A DNA stretch of 64,000 nt from Moniliella sp. 'wahieum' (Eukaryota; Basidiomycota; Moniliellomycetes; Moniliellales; Moniliellaceae): positions 62,001-126,000 of the forward strand of contig RSEE01000050.1 in assembly GCA_003971905.1 (NCBI GenBank), written 5' to 3'. The position numbers were made by a program, and so were the translations under genes. Every line of letters starts with the position of its first letter. Within the stretch, counting starts at the first letter, position 1. The notes beneath the pieces are model-generated. The model did not search any database. It had not been told where the DNA came from and was given only the letters and a program-made list of their open reading frames with translations. This document shows, piece by piece, positions 32,594-45,531 of the stretch.

Positions 32594-32853
32594 AGAATGA
32601 CGTACGGCTGTCGCACGCTACCAGTAGTCGTCCCTTGGGCTTGCCCTGGGGGGGTATAGACTATGAGGGGAGCTTTTCATTGCCTTTCAAAATGCTTGCA
32701 ATCCATGATTCCTCATGCTGCGCTGGCGCTATGTTTTTGTTGTCTGGATGGGATGGCTACTAGTAGGGGTATGAGAGTCGGGTCATAGCGGGCGCACAGG
32801 ATTGCTCGGAAACGTAATAATGATGGGGCGGCGCGGGCCAGCGTAGCTCCCGC

Positions 32854-33994
32854 TTACAATTTGCTCGGTGGCGGTGACGCCAGTGCATCTGACGGCGCTG
32901 ACGGCCAAGGTTGGGTCATGCCGTGGAGGGAAGGAGTTGAGGGTGGCGAGCCGGTCAGGGTCGATTGTCCGGGTGACCATCGTGGTCTTGGTCTTGGTCT
33001 TCGTCGTCGGGCCGAGGGGTTCCTGCTCGTCTCGGGGCTGGGCAAGGGGGGGGGGTAAGGCAAGAGGGCAAAGCGGGGCCGGACGCGTTTGCGCTTGGCG
33101 CGGCGCGGGCTGGAAAAGGCGAGGGTGATGAGTTGGTCATTCGAGCTAGGTTGGCCCGGCGCTCGAAGGGTAAAGTCGAGTATCCTCTGGCCGTGGGGGG
33201 GGGAGGGATTGGGAGCGCCATTGGCCAAGGTGAGCGCGTCGCGTGGCACAGCGTCGTACGCCAGCATGGCGGCGTGGATGAGAATGTCACTGGTCAGGCC
33301 CATGACGGGGTTGCGCGTGTCCATAAAGTAGTGTCTTCGGACGAGCAGGCCAAGCCACTGCGCGTCGCGGCACGAGTGCCAGTCGGACGGGGGAGAGGCA
33401 GTGGATGGGGCTGGGGTGGAGAGGCGCGGGGGGCAAGTGGATCGCGTCGCGCACGTGCGCGGGAGGGTTGTGAAAGAGAAAGGCCTCCAGAGGCAGGCTA
33501 AAGATTTGTTCTACCCTTGGGATTGAGCTTGGGCTGGATGCTCGTGTCGGTGATGAGAAAGACAACGGGCGTGACGAGCAACTCGTTGGCACTGAGAAAG
33601 GGAGGCATGGTGCACAGTTTCTTCACCCGCTCCGGGTCGATCGGCAACCCACACTCCTCGTACGCCCTCTCCGCGCTGTCTCTTCCAGCGTGCGATCCAG
33701 CAACTCGCACGCCCTCGGGCAGAGCCGTGTCGCCAGCATGCGACCGGAGCGAGCTAGAGCGCTGGCTGAGAATCACATGCAGCGACCCTCTCCTGCCGAC
33801 AAAGAGGCCGACCAGCACCGCGGCGCGGCGGTAGGCGGGAATCTGGGCCACCACGCCAGGCTCGGGCGGGGGGGTGTAGGCAGCCAAGCGAGCAAGAGCA
33901 GCGCGGGGTCGGGTGTGGCCACCTCCATCATATCGTAAGAGGCTTGCTCCTCCTCCACGCCTCGTTGGAGCCTGGACAGGAAAGGCAGCCTCAT
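32854..33994 (-). CDS. PCD1: Peroxisomal CoA-type Nudix diphosphatase (Pcd1-like)
   Basis: Nudix hydrolase of the CoA/acyl-CoA diphosphatase group, cleaving CoA to phosphopantetheine and 3',5'-ADP. ARLAAYTPPPEPG and RRAAVLVGLFVGRRGSLHV lead into VILSQRSSSLRSHAGDTALP, the UPF0035-type motif, followed by a Nudix box read across a frame change as DSAERxAYEECGL. VTPVVFLITDTSIQP and DTRNPVMGLTSDILIHAAML are typical of the Pcd1 C-terminal half. The protein ends PPPSKL before TAA; SKL is a textbook peroxisomal PTS1 signal, matching the peroxisomal home of yeast Pcd1. An Arg-rich insert precedes it. The start is taken at ATG 33994 (MRLPFLSRLQRGVEEEQAS). Frame changes near 33910, 33700, 33530 and 33325 look like lost bases. 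Convergent with uL1, 260 bp apart. Confidence 0.85.
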
Positions 33995-36145
33995 CGTCGA
34001 TGCCGGGCAAGGGTGTGGTAGTGGAGGCGGCAGGGGGAGGAGGGTGCTGGTGAAATGTTGTACGCCTTGGGAGCTGAGCGTAAGCAATTAAGCTCAGTAG
34101 CTCGGTTGGGCTCTTGCTTGATTTCACGCCGGCGCATTTGCCCGCACCGGGTCTAGGCTGTGTCGGATCGATGGGGCCATGGGGTGCCCTACAGCCCCAG
34201 CCTCCAAATGGCCGGACCAAGGTGCCTTCGCAAGGACAAAGAGGGTTCGTACCCCCCCCACGGGCCCATCCACATTGTTGGAACACAAACCCACCATGGA
34301 GAGTCAATAACGACGATCAATTGATACCCCTCCGACTTGTTGCCCCTTGGATGCACGCATGACAGACGCAGTTACGACGCAGCGCACGCGCTGTCGGGAG
34401 ATGTGAGAGAAGAGTCGGTAGGAAACTGCTCAAGAAGCTCAACGTCGCCGACAGACGCGATGTGTGGTGGAGTAGCAATTCAACTAGTGCCAACACGTGT
34501 GGCTTTCCTCATTCCCACTACAGCAACCAAATCCCTCGAGCTCACCGTGACAAACAGGTTGTTCAGATTGGTCTCTAGCTGCGTACCCTGTGCCGTTCTA
34601 CGCGCAGCATGTACAAGTATGGTGCCCCCCCCCGCTTGAACACGTCTGGTCTTTTTGCACCTCTGCACCCGGTCCAAGTCTGGTGCGTTGCACGATGCGG
34701 TGCGGGAGCCGATTCTCTACAGCTCGTGCGCGCCATCCCCCGATACCCACATACCCACAAACAGCCGACCGTGGAGGAGGACGAGGCGAGGCCGGGAGGA
34801 AGGCGATGCGTACTGACGCCGCGGGTGCTGGGACCTGGAGCATCCGAGCATCACGATTGCAGGTGGACCATTGTGGGACTCCTGGGGAACACGGCGGGAG
34901 ACGACGTCTGCGTCCCGGAGGGTGGCAACCATTGGAACGCCTGGAGAAGGAGCTGTGCTTCAAGTATTGGAACAAGCGACACAAGGCGACAAGAACACCA
35001 AGTACCACGCATGCATCCAAGAACCTTTCTTCTCCTTCTTTATAATGACGAAAAGCGAGGATATATACTTTGACGCCACCAACAGGGTGAGCCAGGTGTT
35101 TGAGCCCTAGAAAGGATTAACTGATGAACTTCATTGAAGATGGTTATTCAGAGCCCCGACATCTACCATGCTCCTTCGTATCCATGCGCGCTCATCCGGT
35201 TCGGAAGGAAAGCAGGCGCCAGAGGGTCTTTTGGCCTGCTGGCGGCTCTCTTGGTTTCCTAGACGTGGTTTTGACGCCAACAAGTATTGACCACGCGTGC
35301 CGGATGAGCAGGTCGGCTTAGGTGCAACTGTTCTTCATCCCAGCCTTAGCCTCTGAAAACGATACGAGTACACCATAGGGAGGGGCATTGCGGGCTGCTT
35401 GCTGCGTTGCCTCCTTCTGCTTTCCACCATCATCCCAACCCCAGATCAGGCTGCCTGCTGGTCTGTCTGGTCTGCCCGCTTGCTCACGCCGTGCGCAACC
35501 ATGGGCGATGGCCAAAGTACCGCACTAGCAGCCCCCTCGCCCTTAATACCCTGTGGCTTAGTCGTCACTGGGAAAGTCCCCGGACGGTGCGGTGACGCCT
35601 GCGGCTGCTCGACAGCAGGGAGGGCACCAGAGCGCCGCCCATGCCCTTCATCCTCTCTAGCACCATCTTGACTTGTACATATGGACACGACCGTCCCCGA
35701 ATTCCACTCTGGTGTGGCTGGGGATGCGTACCGGCAACGGAGAGCGCGCAGTTGAGATGCCCCTGCGAGCATCAGGCACTCAACAGTACCCCTCTAATGG
35801 AGACCGAGAGCGGGGCTTTTGATGCGTCCTCCGTACCCGAGGGGGAGTGGTGATGATGGACCATCCAGTCCGGGGTAATCAGGAGGGAAAAAAGGCACGG
35901 CACTGGACATTGGGGCCAGTCAGACTCGTCTTGGGCTGGGAGGCAGGTGAGCCCGGTGAGCACAGCAACCCACACGATACAGGCCCACGCTCTTGGGCGT
36001 GATGGATTTGGGATGAGATGCGTCGCAGCGTAGGGGAGTCGAGGATAGGGCGGGCGTGCTAGGGTTGGCACCACCCCGCGACTCATAAAGCAAGCCGCTT
36101 GGGCCGGCGTGCGCAGGGCAGAGAGGCTCGGTTGGGTTCTACCAA
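33995..36145. other. Intergenic, 2.1 kb, with one retroelement-like scrap
   Basis: No intact gene. A fragment at about 34958-35068 resembles another at 51880-51985 (listed separately). Upstream exons of methionine aminopeptidase could lie near 35700-36140, since a GCGCAG acceptor-like site stands at about 36115, but I could not identify them. The rest shows nothing recognisable. Confidence 0.45.
34958..35068 (+). mobile_element. Scrap of a retroelement-like coding sequence, copy 1
   Basis: Reads LEQATQGDKNTKYHACIQEP and is related at the DNA level to the copy at 51880-51985 on the other strand. The E...DKNxKY pattern is reminiscent of the region after the reverse transcriptase in LINE-type proteins. 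That assignment is weak. Short, decayed, no ends visible. Confidence 0.35.
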
Positions 36146-37197
36146 ATGGGCGAGGCGACCAGCCGCTCGCAGGGCACCTACGACCCATTCCCCAAGTACA
36201 AGTACACTGGTCCCCACCGGGCCGTGTACCCCCTTGTGCCTCTGCCCGCCCCCTCGCCCTCGATTGCGCAGCCCAAGTACGGCTGGGAGTACCTCCACGA
36301 GGCCGTACGCGTGCCTTCCCATCTGCCCTGGTCCCGGCGGATTGCTAACTGGCCAACGCTTGTCTCCTACCCCAGTTCCCCTTTCGAATCCGCCAGCACA
36401 GCGGCACAGATGTAGAGGGCATGCGCGGGCGTGTGCGCTGGCGAGGGAGGTGCTGGATCAGCTTGGCTCCCTCATCGCCGTCGGCACCACCCTGGCTGAG
36501 CTGGATCGCGCTTGCTTTACCATGGCGACCGAGAGGGGATGCTATCCCTCGCCCTTGGGCTACCATGGGTTCCCCCAGAGCGTGTGCACGTCGGTCAACG
36601 AGGTCGTGTGCCACGGCATTCCGGACCAGTATGCGCTCCGGCCAGGGGATGTGATCAATGTGGACGTGACGCTGTACCACCAAGGCTACCATGGCGATGT
36701 GAATATGACCTATCCTGTCGGGCCCGTTTCGCGCGACCGTGCTCACCTGATCCGCACCGCACGCGAGTGTCTCGACCTGGCCATTGCCCTCTGCGGGCCC
36801 GGCATCCCCTATGCAGCGATTGGCGAGGTGATCCACCCGCACGCGCGCGCGAATGGGGCGCGTGGTACGGGCGTACACGGGCCATGGGATCGGGAAAGAC
36901 CAGTTCCATGGCCCACCGCGGGTCTACCACCACCACCCCAATCACTCCCGCGGCATCATGCAGCCCGGACACATCTTTACCATTGAACCCATGTTGGTAT
37001 GGGGCGAGCAGGCCAAGGTGGTCGTCTGGCCCGATGGTTGGACGGTCGCTTCGGCTTCGGGACAGCCGTCGGCAGCGGCAGAAGAGACGCTGCTGATCAC
37101 CGAGGTGGGGGTGGAGGTCCTTACGGCCCAAGGCGGCGCCCAGGCGTACGACACCACGGCGCGACGCCAAGCCTGGCTAAAGGAAAGGAGACACTGA
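36146..37197 (+). CDS. MAP1: Methionine aminopeptidase, type 1
   Basis: Cytosolic dimetal enzyme removing the initiator Met from nascent proteins at the ribosome. The visible start is MGEATSRSQGTYDPFPKYKY, matching the segment that follows the zinc fingers in yeast Map1. An intron at 36305-36375 precedes FRIRQHSGTDVEGMR. The catalytic domain has YPSPLGYHGFPQSVCTSVNE, VCHGIPD, INVDVTLYHQGYHGDVNMTY (both metal-binding Asp), YTGHGIGKDQFHGPP (His), FTIEPMLVW (Glu) and AAEETLLITEVGVEVL (Glu). The stop is TGA at 37195. Frame changes near 36427 and 36860 look like lost bases. The N-terminal Cys/His zinc fingers expected in eukaryotic type 1 enzymes are not in this frame; they are either in an unseen upstream exon or missing. 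Confidence 0.92.
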
Positions 37198-37246
37198 GCC
37201 GGAACCTGAGCCTGAGCCTGAGCCTGAGCATGATGAATGTGTAGGT

Positions 37247-38904
<1,658 letters not shown>

Positions 38905-39207
38905 GTAGGCCAGTCCATGCCCAGCCGACGCTGACCAACAGGCCGCCCTGCACCGCACGGGAGCACTGCCCGCCTGCCCAATTACAAATCGGTTGCCTGT
39001 GCATGCAGTGCCGTGCCAACCCTAGTCCCGCGTTGAAATGTTCACTGCCTGTCTGCCTATGATCTTCTCCCAGAGGGTTGTGTGCGGAGGTGGCGCGGAG
39101 TCTAGCATGCGATTCGGGTGCCAGGGCACAAGAAGAAGATCCACACCCCCGCCACGCACACAACAAAGCAGCGCCACCGTGCGCACCAAACCCAACCAGG
39201 GGCAGCT
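38905..39207. other. Short intergenic, 303 bp
   Basis: Between the 51-kDa subunit start and the profilin stop. No recognisable element beyond ordinary sequence; it must contain the 51-kDa subunit promoter. Confidence 0.5.
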
Positions 39208-39660
39208 TTAGAACCCAACCCGATCAGGTAGTCGGCTACACAAGCGCAAGCACAGAGTTAGTCTCGTGCTCCTCCATCCACAGACCGAGAAGAAAAGGGG
39301 GGGGAACGTACCCAAACCCCCACCACCTTGGCCGCTTCGCCAGGCACAGTGGGCTCTGGTAGGCCGCAATGAGCGCGGCCTGGGACGTCTTGACGCACAC
39401 CAGGCCGTCGCCCTGCAACTTGCCGTAGACCGAGCGGTCGTCGGCGCGGAGGCAAAAGTACTTCTTGCCGGCGGCGTGGATGCCGGACGCCTGGACGGCC
39501 TCGGGACTGTCAAACATGCCCACGAGCTGTTTCTGTTCGGGGGGCTGAGGCTGAAGCCGGCCGAGGTGGCCCACACGCCGCCCTTGAGGCCGAGGATGGC
39601 CGCCTGGCTGACCTTGCCGGTGCCGAGCAGGTTGGTGTCGACGTACGATTGCCAGGACAT
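39208..39660 (-). CDS. PFY1: Profilin
   Basis: Small actin-monomer and poly-proline binding protein that feeds formin-driven actin growth. Starts [20 protein letters not shown], an unmistakable profilin N-terminus, then [56 protein letters not shown] and [20 protein letters not shown] follow. An intron at 39236-39311 precedes the last exon, which reads ADYLIGLG. Three single-base losses are inferred: near 39545, in the G-run near 39317 (KVV-GL), and just before the final TAA at 39208. Each restores the family sequence exactly. Length then is about 127 residues, standard for fungal profilin. Confidence 0.95.
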   Translation of the reverse strand: MSWQSYVDTNLLGTGKVSQAAILGLKGGVWATSAGFSLSPPNRNSSWACLTVPRPSRRPASTPPARSTFASAPTTARSTASCRATAWCASRRPRPRSLRPTRAHCAWRSGQGGGGLGTFPPLFFSVCGWRSTRLTLCLRLCSRLPDRVGF

Positions 39661-39918
39661 GGGTGGGTGGTGGGGGAGGGGCGGTGCTCAGGCCGCAAGA
39701 CCTGAGCTGGCACGCGAGCTGGGTCCTGCTCAGGGGCTGCGGCGGCGGGCGAGGTGTTTGTTGGGTTGGGTGGGACGGATGTGTCAGGCGATCACGTGGG
39801 CGGGGCGGCGCATTCCGCTTCCGCCGGAGACGCTGCCGGAGGAGGACTACTGGGAGGGCGTTGGGCGTTGGGCGTTACGCAAGCATCGCATTCGCGCAGC
39901 TTATGACGTCAGTACAAC

Positions 39919-42900
39919 CTAGATGGTGATCTGGGTCGCATCGAGGTTGAGCGCTGGAGCAGCAGGTTGACGTTGCGGATGCGCGCCTCGGGGCCGTCCT
40001 GCCCCGCCGCCGCCACGGCCGCCAGCTCGCCTCCACGTCCGCCGCCGGCCGCAGCGTCTGCAGCGCACGCCGCCGCTGCGACGCCCACTCCTTGGCGCTC
40101 GCCACGTTCTCCAGGATCTTCTCCCGCAGCCCCGCCACCAGCACCTGCTGCTGCTCCATCGTGCACGCCACCGCCACCGCCGCCAGGAACCGCCACACCG
40201 GCTCGTCTTCGTGGTCAATGTTGCGGTACCGGCCCCGCTCCGCCCGTCCCCCCACTGCTCGGCAACGGCGCCGCCCCAAACGCACCCGAAATGTAGTAGC
40301 CCGGGCCAAACGGCAGCAGCGCACGCGCCCGCGTCGACGGGAACAGGCTCGGCAGCACACCCGGCTGCGACAGACGCTGGAAGAGCTGGCCAAAGTAGTG
40401 CGCCCACGTGGCCACATCCTGCGCAGACGGCGCTCCTGGCGTGCCAGGAGGCGCATTGGCGCCCAGTTGACGCAGAGCCTCGGCGCGCGACAGGAAGATG
40501 GTGAAAAACAGTACACCCGGGCGGGAACGGGCGACGCGAACGACATCGTTGCGCTCGAGGAAGATGGCGAGCATGCCCGCCACGTACTTGAGCGGCTGCA
40601 TCGTCACGAGGTGGAGCATAAATGGAATGATGGTGTTGGCGAACGCTTCCGTCTGCTCCCAAATCGATTCACGCAGCCCGGCAGGAGCACCTTCCTCTTC
40701 CAGCACATGCGCTTGCCGAACCACATTGAGCTGATCAAACGAGGCAACAATCATAGTCATCGTCGTCAGCTGCTGGTCCTCCCCCAACAACCGCATCGCC
40801 CGCGGAACGAGCCGTTGGCCCTTGAGGCTGTCGAGAATCGAAACAAACGGGTGAGGATTGGAAATATCGAGCGGCTCAAGCACGCGCAGCTCCTTCCACA
40901 GCTGAGACGTCAGTGCCACACGTTCCTGGTCGCGTCGCTCCTGCTGGGCCTGTGCTACCAGCTCCTCCCCTTCGGGCGGAGGCGGAGAGGACTGGGTGCC
41001 AGCCACCGCACCATCCCGGCGCAACTGTTCAATGGCCAGGACCGTATCGTACAAGTTTTCAATGATCGCCAACGCCTCGCGGCGGGTAAGCGGATCCCGT
41101 TTCGTGACCCCACTTGCATCACCAAGACCCACATCGTTGGCCAAGGCAGTCCGCACCGCCGCGTGGGCCGCCAAGTCGGCCGCGGTGGGACCTGTAGTGG
41201 CGGGGCCCGAGTCGGGCAGCGAAAGGGTTTGGCGCATGCCTTTGGTCGAGCTAGCGCTCAGCTTGCCCAGCGCCCCTTCCAAGGCAGCTCCCGATGCTGA
41301 CTTTTGTGACCGCTCGATCCGATTGCGGACGATGCGCTCGACTTGCTGTTGCATGCGCAGGATGGCCGTTTCGCGACGAGAGATACGAGACTGTTGTTTG
41401 CGCCCGCGCCGGTCCAGTGCCACTTGCTCCCCGACGCCGGTCGTGACGCTTTCGGTCGAAGGCAAGGGGAGCATTGGCGCCGCTCCGGCCGCGCAGGGTA
41501 AAGTAAATATGGGCGTAAAAGTCATCGGTGTAAGGGTCCGAGGTGACCAACTGACTCACCTGGATCCGCGTGATAAACTGCTTGTCCGACTTGCTCATCA
41601 AGCCATTGTCCTTGCTCATCGCGGCCCGCTTGGCTTCGGTCCGCTTGGCACGCGCCTGGCTCGCAAGCCACGCTTGGATCTTGGGCTGCGAGTGCTGGTA
41701 CAGCGCGTTCATCGCCACCGCCTCCAGCTGCTGAGCCGCCGAGGCAATCTCTGGCTTGGACACATCCGCCGTGCGCAGTGCTGGCAGTGGCGGAAACGCC
41801 CCGCAATAAATTCCAACTCCTCAAATTGGATCGGAGGCGGGAGACGCAGAATAGCAGCTTGGATGATCCCCGGCATCGACCCAAGCAGCGCGCGCATCCG
41901 AGCAAAATGCATCGCTTGTCTCGCCCTGAGAGGGAGGCACCGCGGCCGGAGCCTGGCTCACCGGGTCCCAGGGCCGGCAGCGAGAGCGGGTGCAGAAGCG
42001 GGAACTGGGGCGGCACGGGCCCGCTCCTCCCGCAACTGGGCCTTGCTGCATGATGTGCGCCAAAAGCGGTACCGCCGCCCGCCTGGGCAGGGAGCGCATT
42101 GGGTGTGCGGGAGCCCCGGAGGGGGATCCTGGCGTGCCGGGAAAGGGGGGACAGGCATCCCCGCAGGCGGTATAGGCCCGGCGGGGGGCACCGCAGCAGC
42201 GTACATAGCCGGCGGAGGCACCGCGACCGCGCCGCCAGGCACGGGGAACGGGCCGGGGACCGAGGAAGGCATCGGAGCGCGTTGCTGTCGCATCTGCGCC
42301 TCCACTTCCTCCATGGTTAGTGCATGCTTGGCCGGAGCGGGCGCGCGAGGCTGGTCAGACAGAGACGCAGCTTGCAGTTCGCTCTCGATTTCCTGGACCG
42401 ACTTGGCTGGCTTGCCCGGCGCGCGGCATCGCTGCGAGACGCACTGCGCGGCTTGTCTGTCAAAAAGTCGGACAGTCGGAGAGAGAACTTGGATGGCTTG
42501 GAGGGAGCCTGTTTGGTGCCCCATGCGGGCAGAGGTGCCGGCGTGGCAAGGCTAGGCGCGTGACCAAAGTCAAAGTCGTTGCCTAGGCAGAGAAACGGTT
42601 AGCGGGGGACGGACAGTAGTAGCATTCGGGACGCAGGACAGCCTACGTACCCACCACGCCACCGCCAAAGGTATCGTCATTGAAAGCATCGCCCTCTTCA
42701 TCCAGCTGGTCGCCCAGGCCGTCGTAGTCCTCCTCGCCCCAGGTGTAGACGGCCATGTCCTCCTTGTTGCCCATGTGAGCACGGATCTTGGCGTCGAGGT
42801 CATCGTCGTCGCTGGCGATCGGACGAACGCCGTGGGGCGTGCTGAGATCAGAACCAGTACCTGCACCTCCTCCGGCCAGGCCACCCGCCCGGTCGCGCGG

Positions 42901-42930
42901 GAGGGTCGTGTCGAAGCCAAAGAAGGACAT
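39919..42930 (-). CDS. PAT1: mRNA-decay factor Pat1
   Basis: Cytoplasmic protein that links deadenylated mRNA, the Lsm1-7 ring and the Dcp1/Dcp2 decapping enzyme, and sits in P-bodies. The start MSFFGFDTTLPRDR is the conserved N-terminal motif. AVYTWGEEDYDGLGDQLDEE and NDDTFGGG follow. An intron, 42583-42650, precedes NDFDFGHAP. The middle is Pro/Ala/Gln rich (42500-41950). QFITRIQVSQLVTSDPYTDD with FYAHIYFTL is the Pat1 core motif, followed by a long basic and helical C-terminal region: RRETAILRMQQQVERIVRNR, KRDPLTRREALAIIENLYDT and FQRLSQPGVLPSLFPS. The last residues NLDATQITI end at TAG 39919. Frame changes near 41950, 41720, 41495, 40230, 40150 and 39970 look like lost bases. Confidence 0.9.
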
Positions 42931-43315
42931 GGTCGTCGCTTCGCACAGCCGCCGGCTAGGCCACTCGAGTTACCCCAGGGCTGGCTTGGGCGTCCGGAAG
43001 CGCACCACTGCCCTCGCCTGCCTCGCATGGGTTCCGCCCCTCGCAATTCCGCCATGGGGTCATGTGCCGCGCACCTTTGGCGAAACCAAGCAGGCTCTCT
43101 TGTTGACCAGTCCCAACGCACATCAACGTTCGAGTTGAACCTGGCCCTGGGTGTCTCTCGCAGGCCTGCCTCTTGCGGCTCCGCTAGATCCCATCTGTCC
43201 AATTGCCCTCCTGCACATAACGCCAATCAATGGAGCCCGAAGTGCAAAAAAAAAACACTGGAGTCGCTCGTGCCCGGTGGCAAACGTGACAAAAGAAAGG
43301 ACGCCCTTGTCGGGT
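42931..43315. other. Intergenic between PAT1 start and tRNA-Arg
   Basis: About 385 bp. Contains CATCAACGTTCGAGTTGAAC near 43119-43138, another copy of the dispersed AACGTT motif, and an A-run near 43250. CTTTT on the minus strand just beyond the tRNA is a weak polymerase III terminator. Confidence 0.5.
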
Positions 43316-43396
43316 CGAACGACGCAGGGGTCGAACCTGCAACCTCCTGATTACAACCAGTCGTAGTCAGACGCGCTACCATTGCGCCAGCCGTCC
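43316..43396 (-). tRNA. tRNA-Arg (ACG) with 9-nt intron
   Basis: A full cloverleaf folds on the minus strand. Acceptor GGACGGC pairs with GTCGTTC (two G-T pairs), discriminator G. The D arm is GCGC/GCGC, and the anticodon stem is TCTGA/TCAGG with loop CTACGA..A, anticodon ACG. The T arm is GCAGG/CCTGC with loop TTCGACC. The intron is 43352-43360, directly after the base following the anticodon. The mature length is 72 without CCA, as expected. Confidence 0.9.
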
Positions 43397-44062
43397 TTAT
43401 GCGGTTACAGAATTAACATAGAAGATGGTACCTTCGTTATTTAGCTCGCGTTAACTGAAAAATTACCGCTGAAGTAGCCACCTTCTGTGCTCTGGGTTAG
43501 GGAGTGGTCGCAATGCACAGTAAGCGTAGCACAGCCAGCGTGATAGGGCTCATCCGCGCGCAGGCGATAGGAATGGGTAAAGGGCAAAAATGCATGAGAA
43601 CACACAAGGTGGAGGAGACGATTCCTGGCCACTTGGGATCTATGGACAACCTCACACTACCAGGGTCGACGTTGCCAACGACTCGAAACAGTATAAGAAT
43701 CACTGTGTGCAACAACGGCTAACCCCCCCGCTACGCCGTTCCCACCCCTGAGCTGTCCTTATCGACTTATCGATTATCCCTCGCCCTTGTCCCCGTTGCT
43801 GCTGACACACCATTGATGCAAAGTCCCTCCCATCCCATACAGTCCGACACACGCGCAGGCGTGCAAATTGGCGCAGCTACGAGAGGTCAACCGCCGGCGA
43901 CCGATTCCTGACCCAACCAGTACTCAATCTCCTTCGACCTACAAGCCTCGCGCCCTGGCCAAGGGGAGTGTGCATCGGGATGGATTGGATTGCATGGGGC
44001 GCAGTCGAGCCCACTGCGCAACGCGCGGGGATCCAGTTCCCACGTGGAACCGATGGCTACAC
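43397..44062. other. Intergenic, 670 bp
   Basis: Lower GC than the flanks. Open frames on both strands near 43500-43720 are short and show no family. Nothing else is supported. Confidence 0.5.
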
Positions 44063-44710
44063 CTACTTCTTGATGGTGGCATTGTCGTAGGCCGCACGCT
44101 CCTCGAGCTCGGCCGCGACCTGCTTGACGAACGGGGTGAGGTAGCGCGCATCCTCCTCCGGCTTGGTCCACTCGCTCTTGGGCAGCGGGCGGTGGAGCAT
44201 GTCCTGGTGCACCGCACGACGGATCCGCCAGATCCGGTCTTGCTGCTCACGAGGCGAAAGACGAGCAATGGACTGCACAGCAACACGCAACCAACAAGTT
44301 AGCTTCTCTCCACCGCAGATCCCCACCCCACTTCCATGCCCCGTCGCGCTGCGCTGTCCCAACGCGTGCTGGGGACGGTCGGTGCATCGCCTGCCGACCG
44401 GACGGGAGCACGCAGAACGAAGCGGCGGGCGACACGCAGATGGGGTAGGTGTGGGGGGGAGGGGGCTCGACAGTCAGCGCACCTTTTGCATCACCTCGCT
44501 CTCCTCGATCAACAAGTCGTCGAACTTGAGGCCGAGCTTGCGGTAGCCCATCTTGTCGACGTACCAGCGGGCCAAGGGCTGGAGCTTGCGGTGGACCCAC
44601 GGGTTGGCCTTGACGAGGTCACCGAGGGTGCTCAGACGACGGAGCGCGGTGTACATGCTGGCCAAACGGGGACTGGTGGTGGAAAAGCCGAGGCTGGGGG
44701 GCTCCGTCAA
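44063..44710 (-). CDS. QCR7: Cytochrome bc1 complex subunit 7 (QCR7)
   Basis: Matrix-side subunit of respiratory complex III next to cytochrome b. Exon one reads TALRRLSTLGDLVKANPWVH, RKLQPLARWYVDKMGYRKLG and KFDDLLIEESEVMQK. Exon two gives IARLSPREQQDRIWRIRRAV, KSEWTKPEEDARYLTPFVKQ and ends DNATIKK. The LPKxEWTKPEED motif is diagnostic. The intron, 44273-44482, is 210 bp, longer than others here. The frame is intact. ATG at 44710 gives an N-terminus MTEPPSLGFSTTSPRLAS; ATG at 44656 (MYTALRRLS) is an alternative and closer to the usual length. Confidence 0.93.
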
Positions 44711-45531
44711 GCTGGCGGGGGCGGCGGCGAGCGGCGGGCGGGAAGGCAGGCTGATTTCAAAGCAGCCGCCTGCTGCGCCTCGGCTCTACACTCGCCCTGT
44801 CCACTGCTTAGCTAATCGTCACTGGTCACAGCTCACCGCCCCCGGTCTGCTCCGACGCCGGGCAGGCGGAGGAATGCCAGTTCCGCTGGGATCGAAGCTG
44901 TGCTGCGGGCAACGGCTACATTGTCATTTCAACGCCTGGGCGCTGGCTTTGTCGGCTGCACTCGCAGACTGGACTGGGACGGCATGCGTGCGCGATTCCG
45001 ACGCATGCTGGCGAACTGGCAACAGGATGGCAAGCAGTGCGTCTGTCTACCTACAACTAAACCCATCTAAATCGCACCTCTCACCGCCATCCGTTGAAAG
45101 AGAAGTACTGAGTCCATTGCTACTTTGGAAAGAGAGAGAGAAGAAAAAGATGGCACACACGTGAACCACACAGTCAAAACAGAACACGCAAAAGGAACGA
45201 GAAAAGGCCAAAGCCAAGACAGCCCCCCCTCACCGTAAGGTGCAGGGAGGAGCCAGGGGAGCGAACAAGGAAACACAGGCAAAGGCAATTGCCCAAAACA
45301 CACAACGGGGCAGCTCAACGACAATGCGGAGACTAATGACCCAACGTTGCTAGGGGGAACCAACCTCTTGCTCCGTGGCAAGCACAAGAGAAAAGGTGCC
45401 TGGGCTCGAGGTTCTCGAGTAAAGTGGGGCGGCAGCGGACGTCGCTGGCAAGGGGGACGGTGGATCGACGATCGAGTCGTCGGGTCCGGAAGCCAGCGGG
45501 CCGGAGCCACTAGGATCAGAGTGGTGATTGG
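44711..45531. other. Intergenic, 820 bp
   Basis: Upstream of QCR7 and downstream of the C2H2 factor. No gene, tRNA or notable repeat is seen. Open frames in 45067-45510 are Pro/Leu/Ser rich with no domain, and lie just 3' of the zinc-finger gene. Confidence 0.5.

Noticed and set aside
40092-42555. Plus-strand frames of 402 and 519 codons
   Set aside because: Both are antisense to PAT1, which has clear family motifs on the minus strand.
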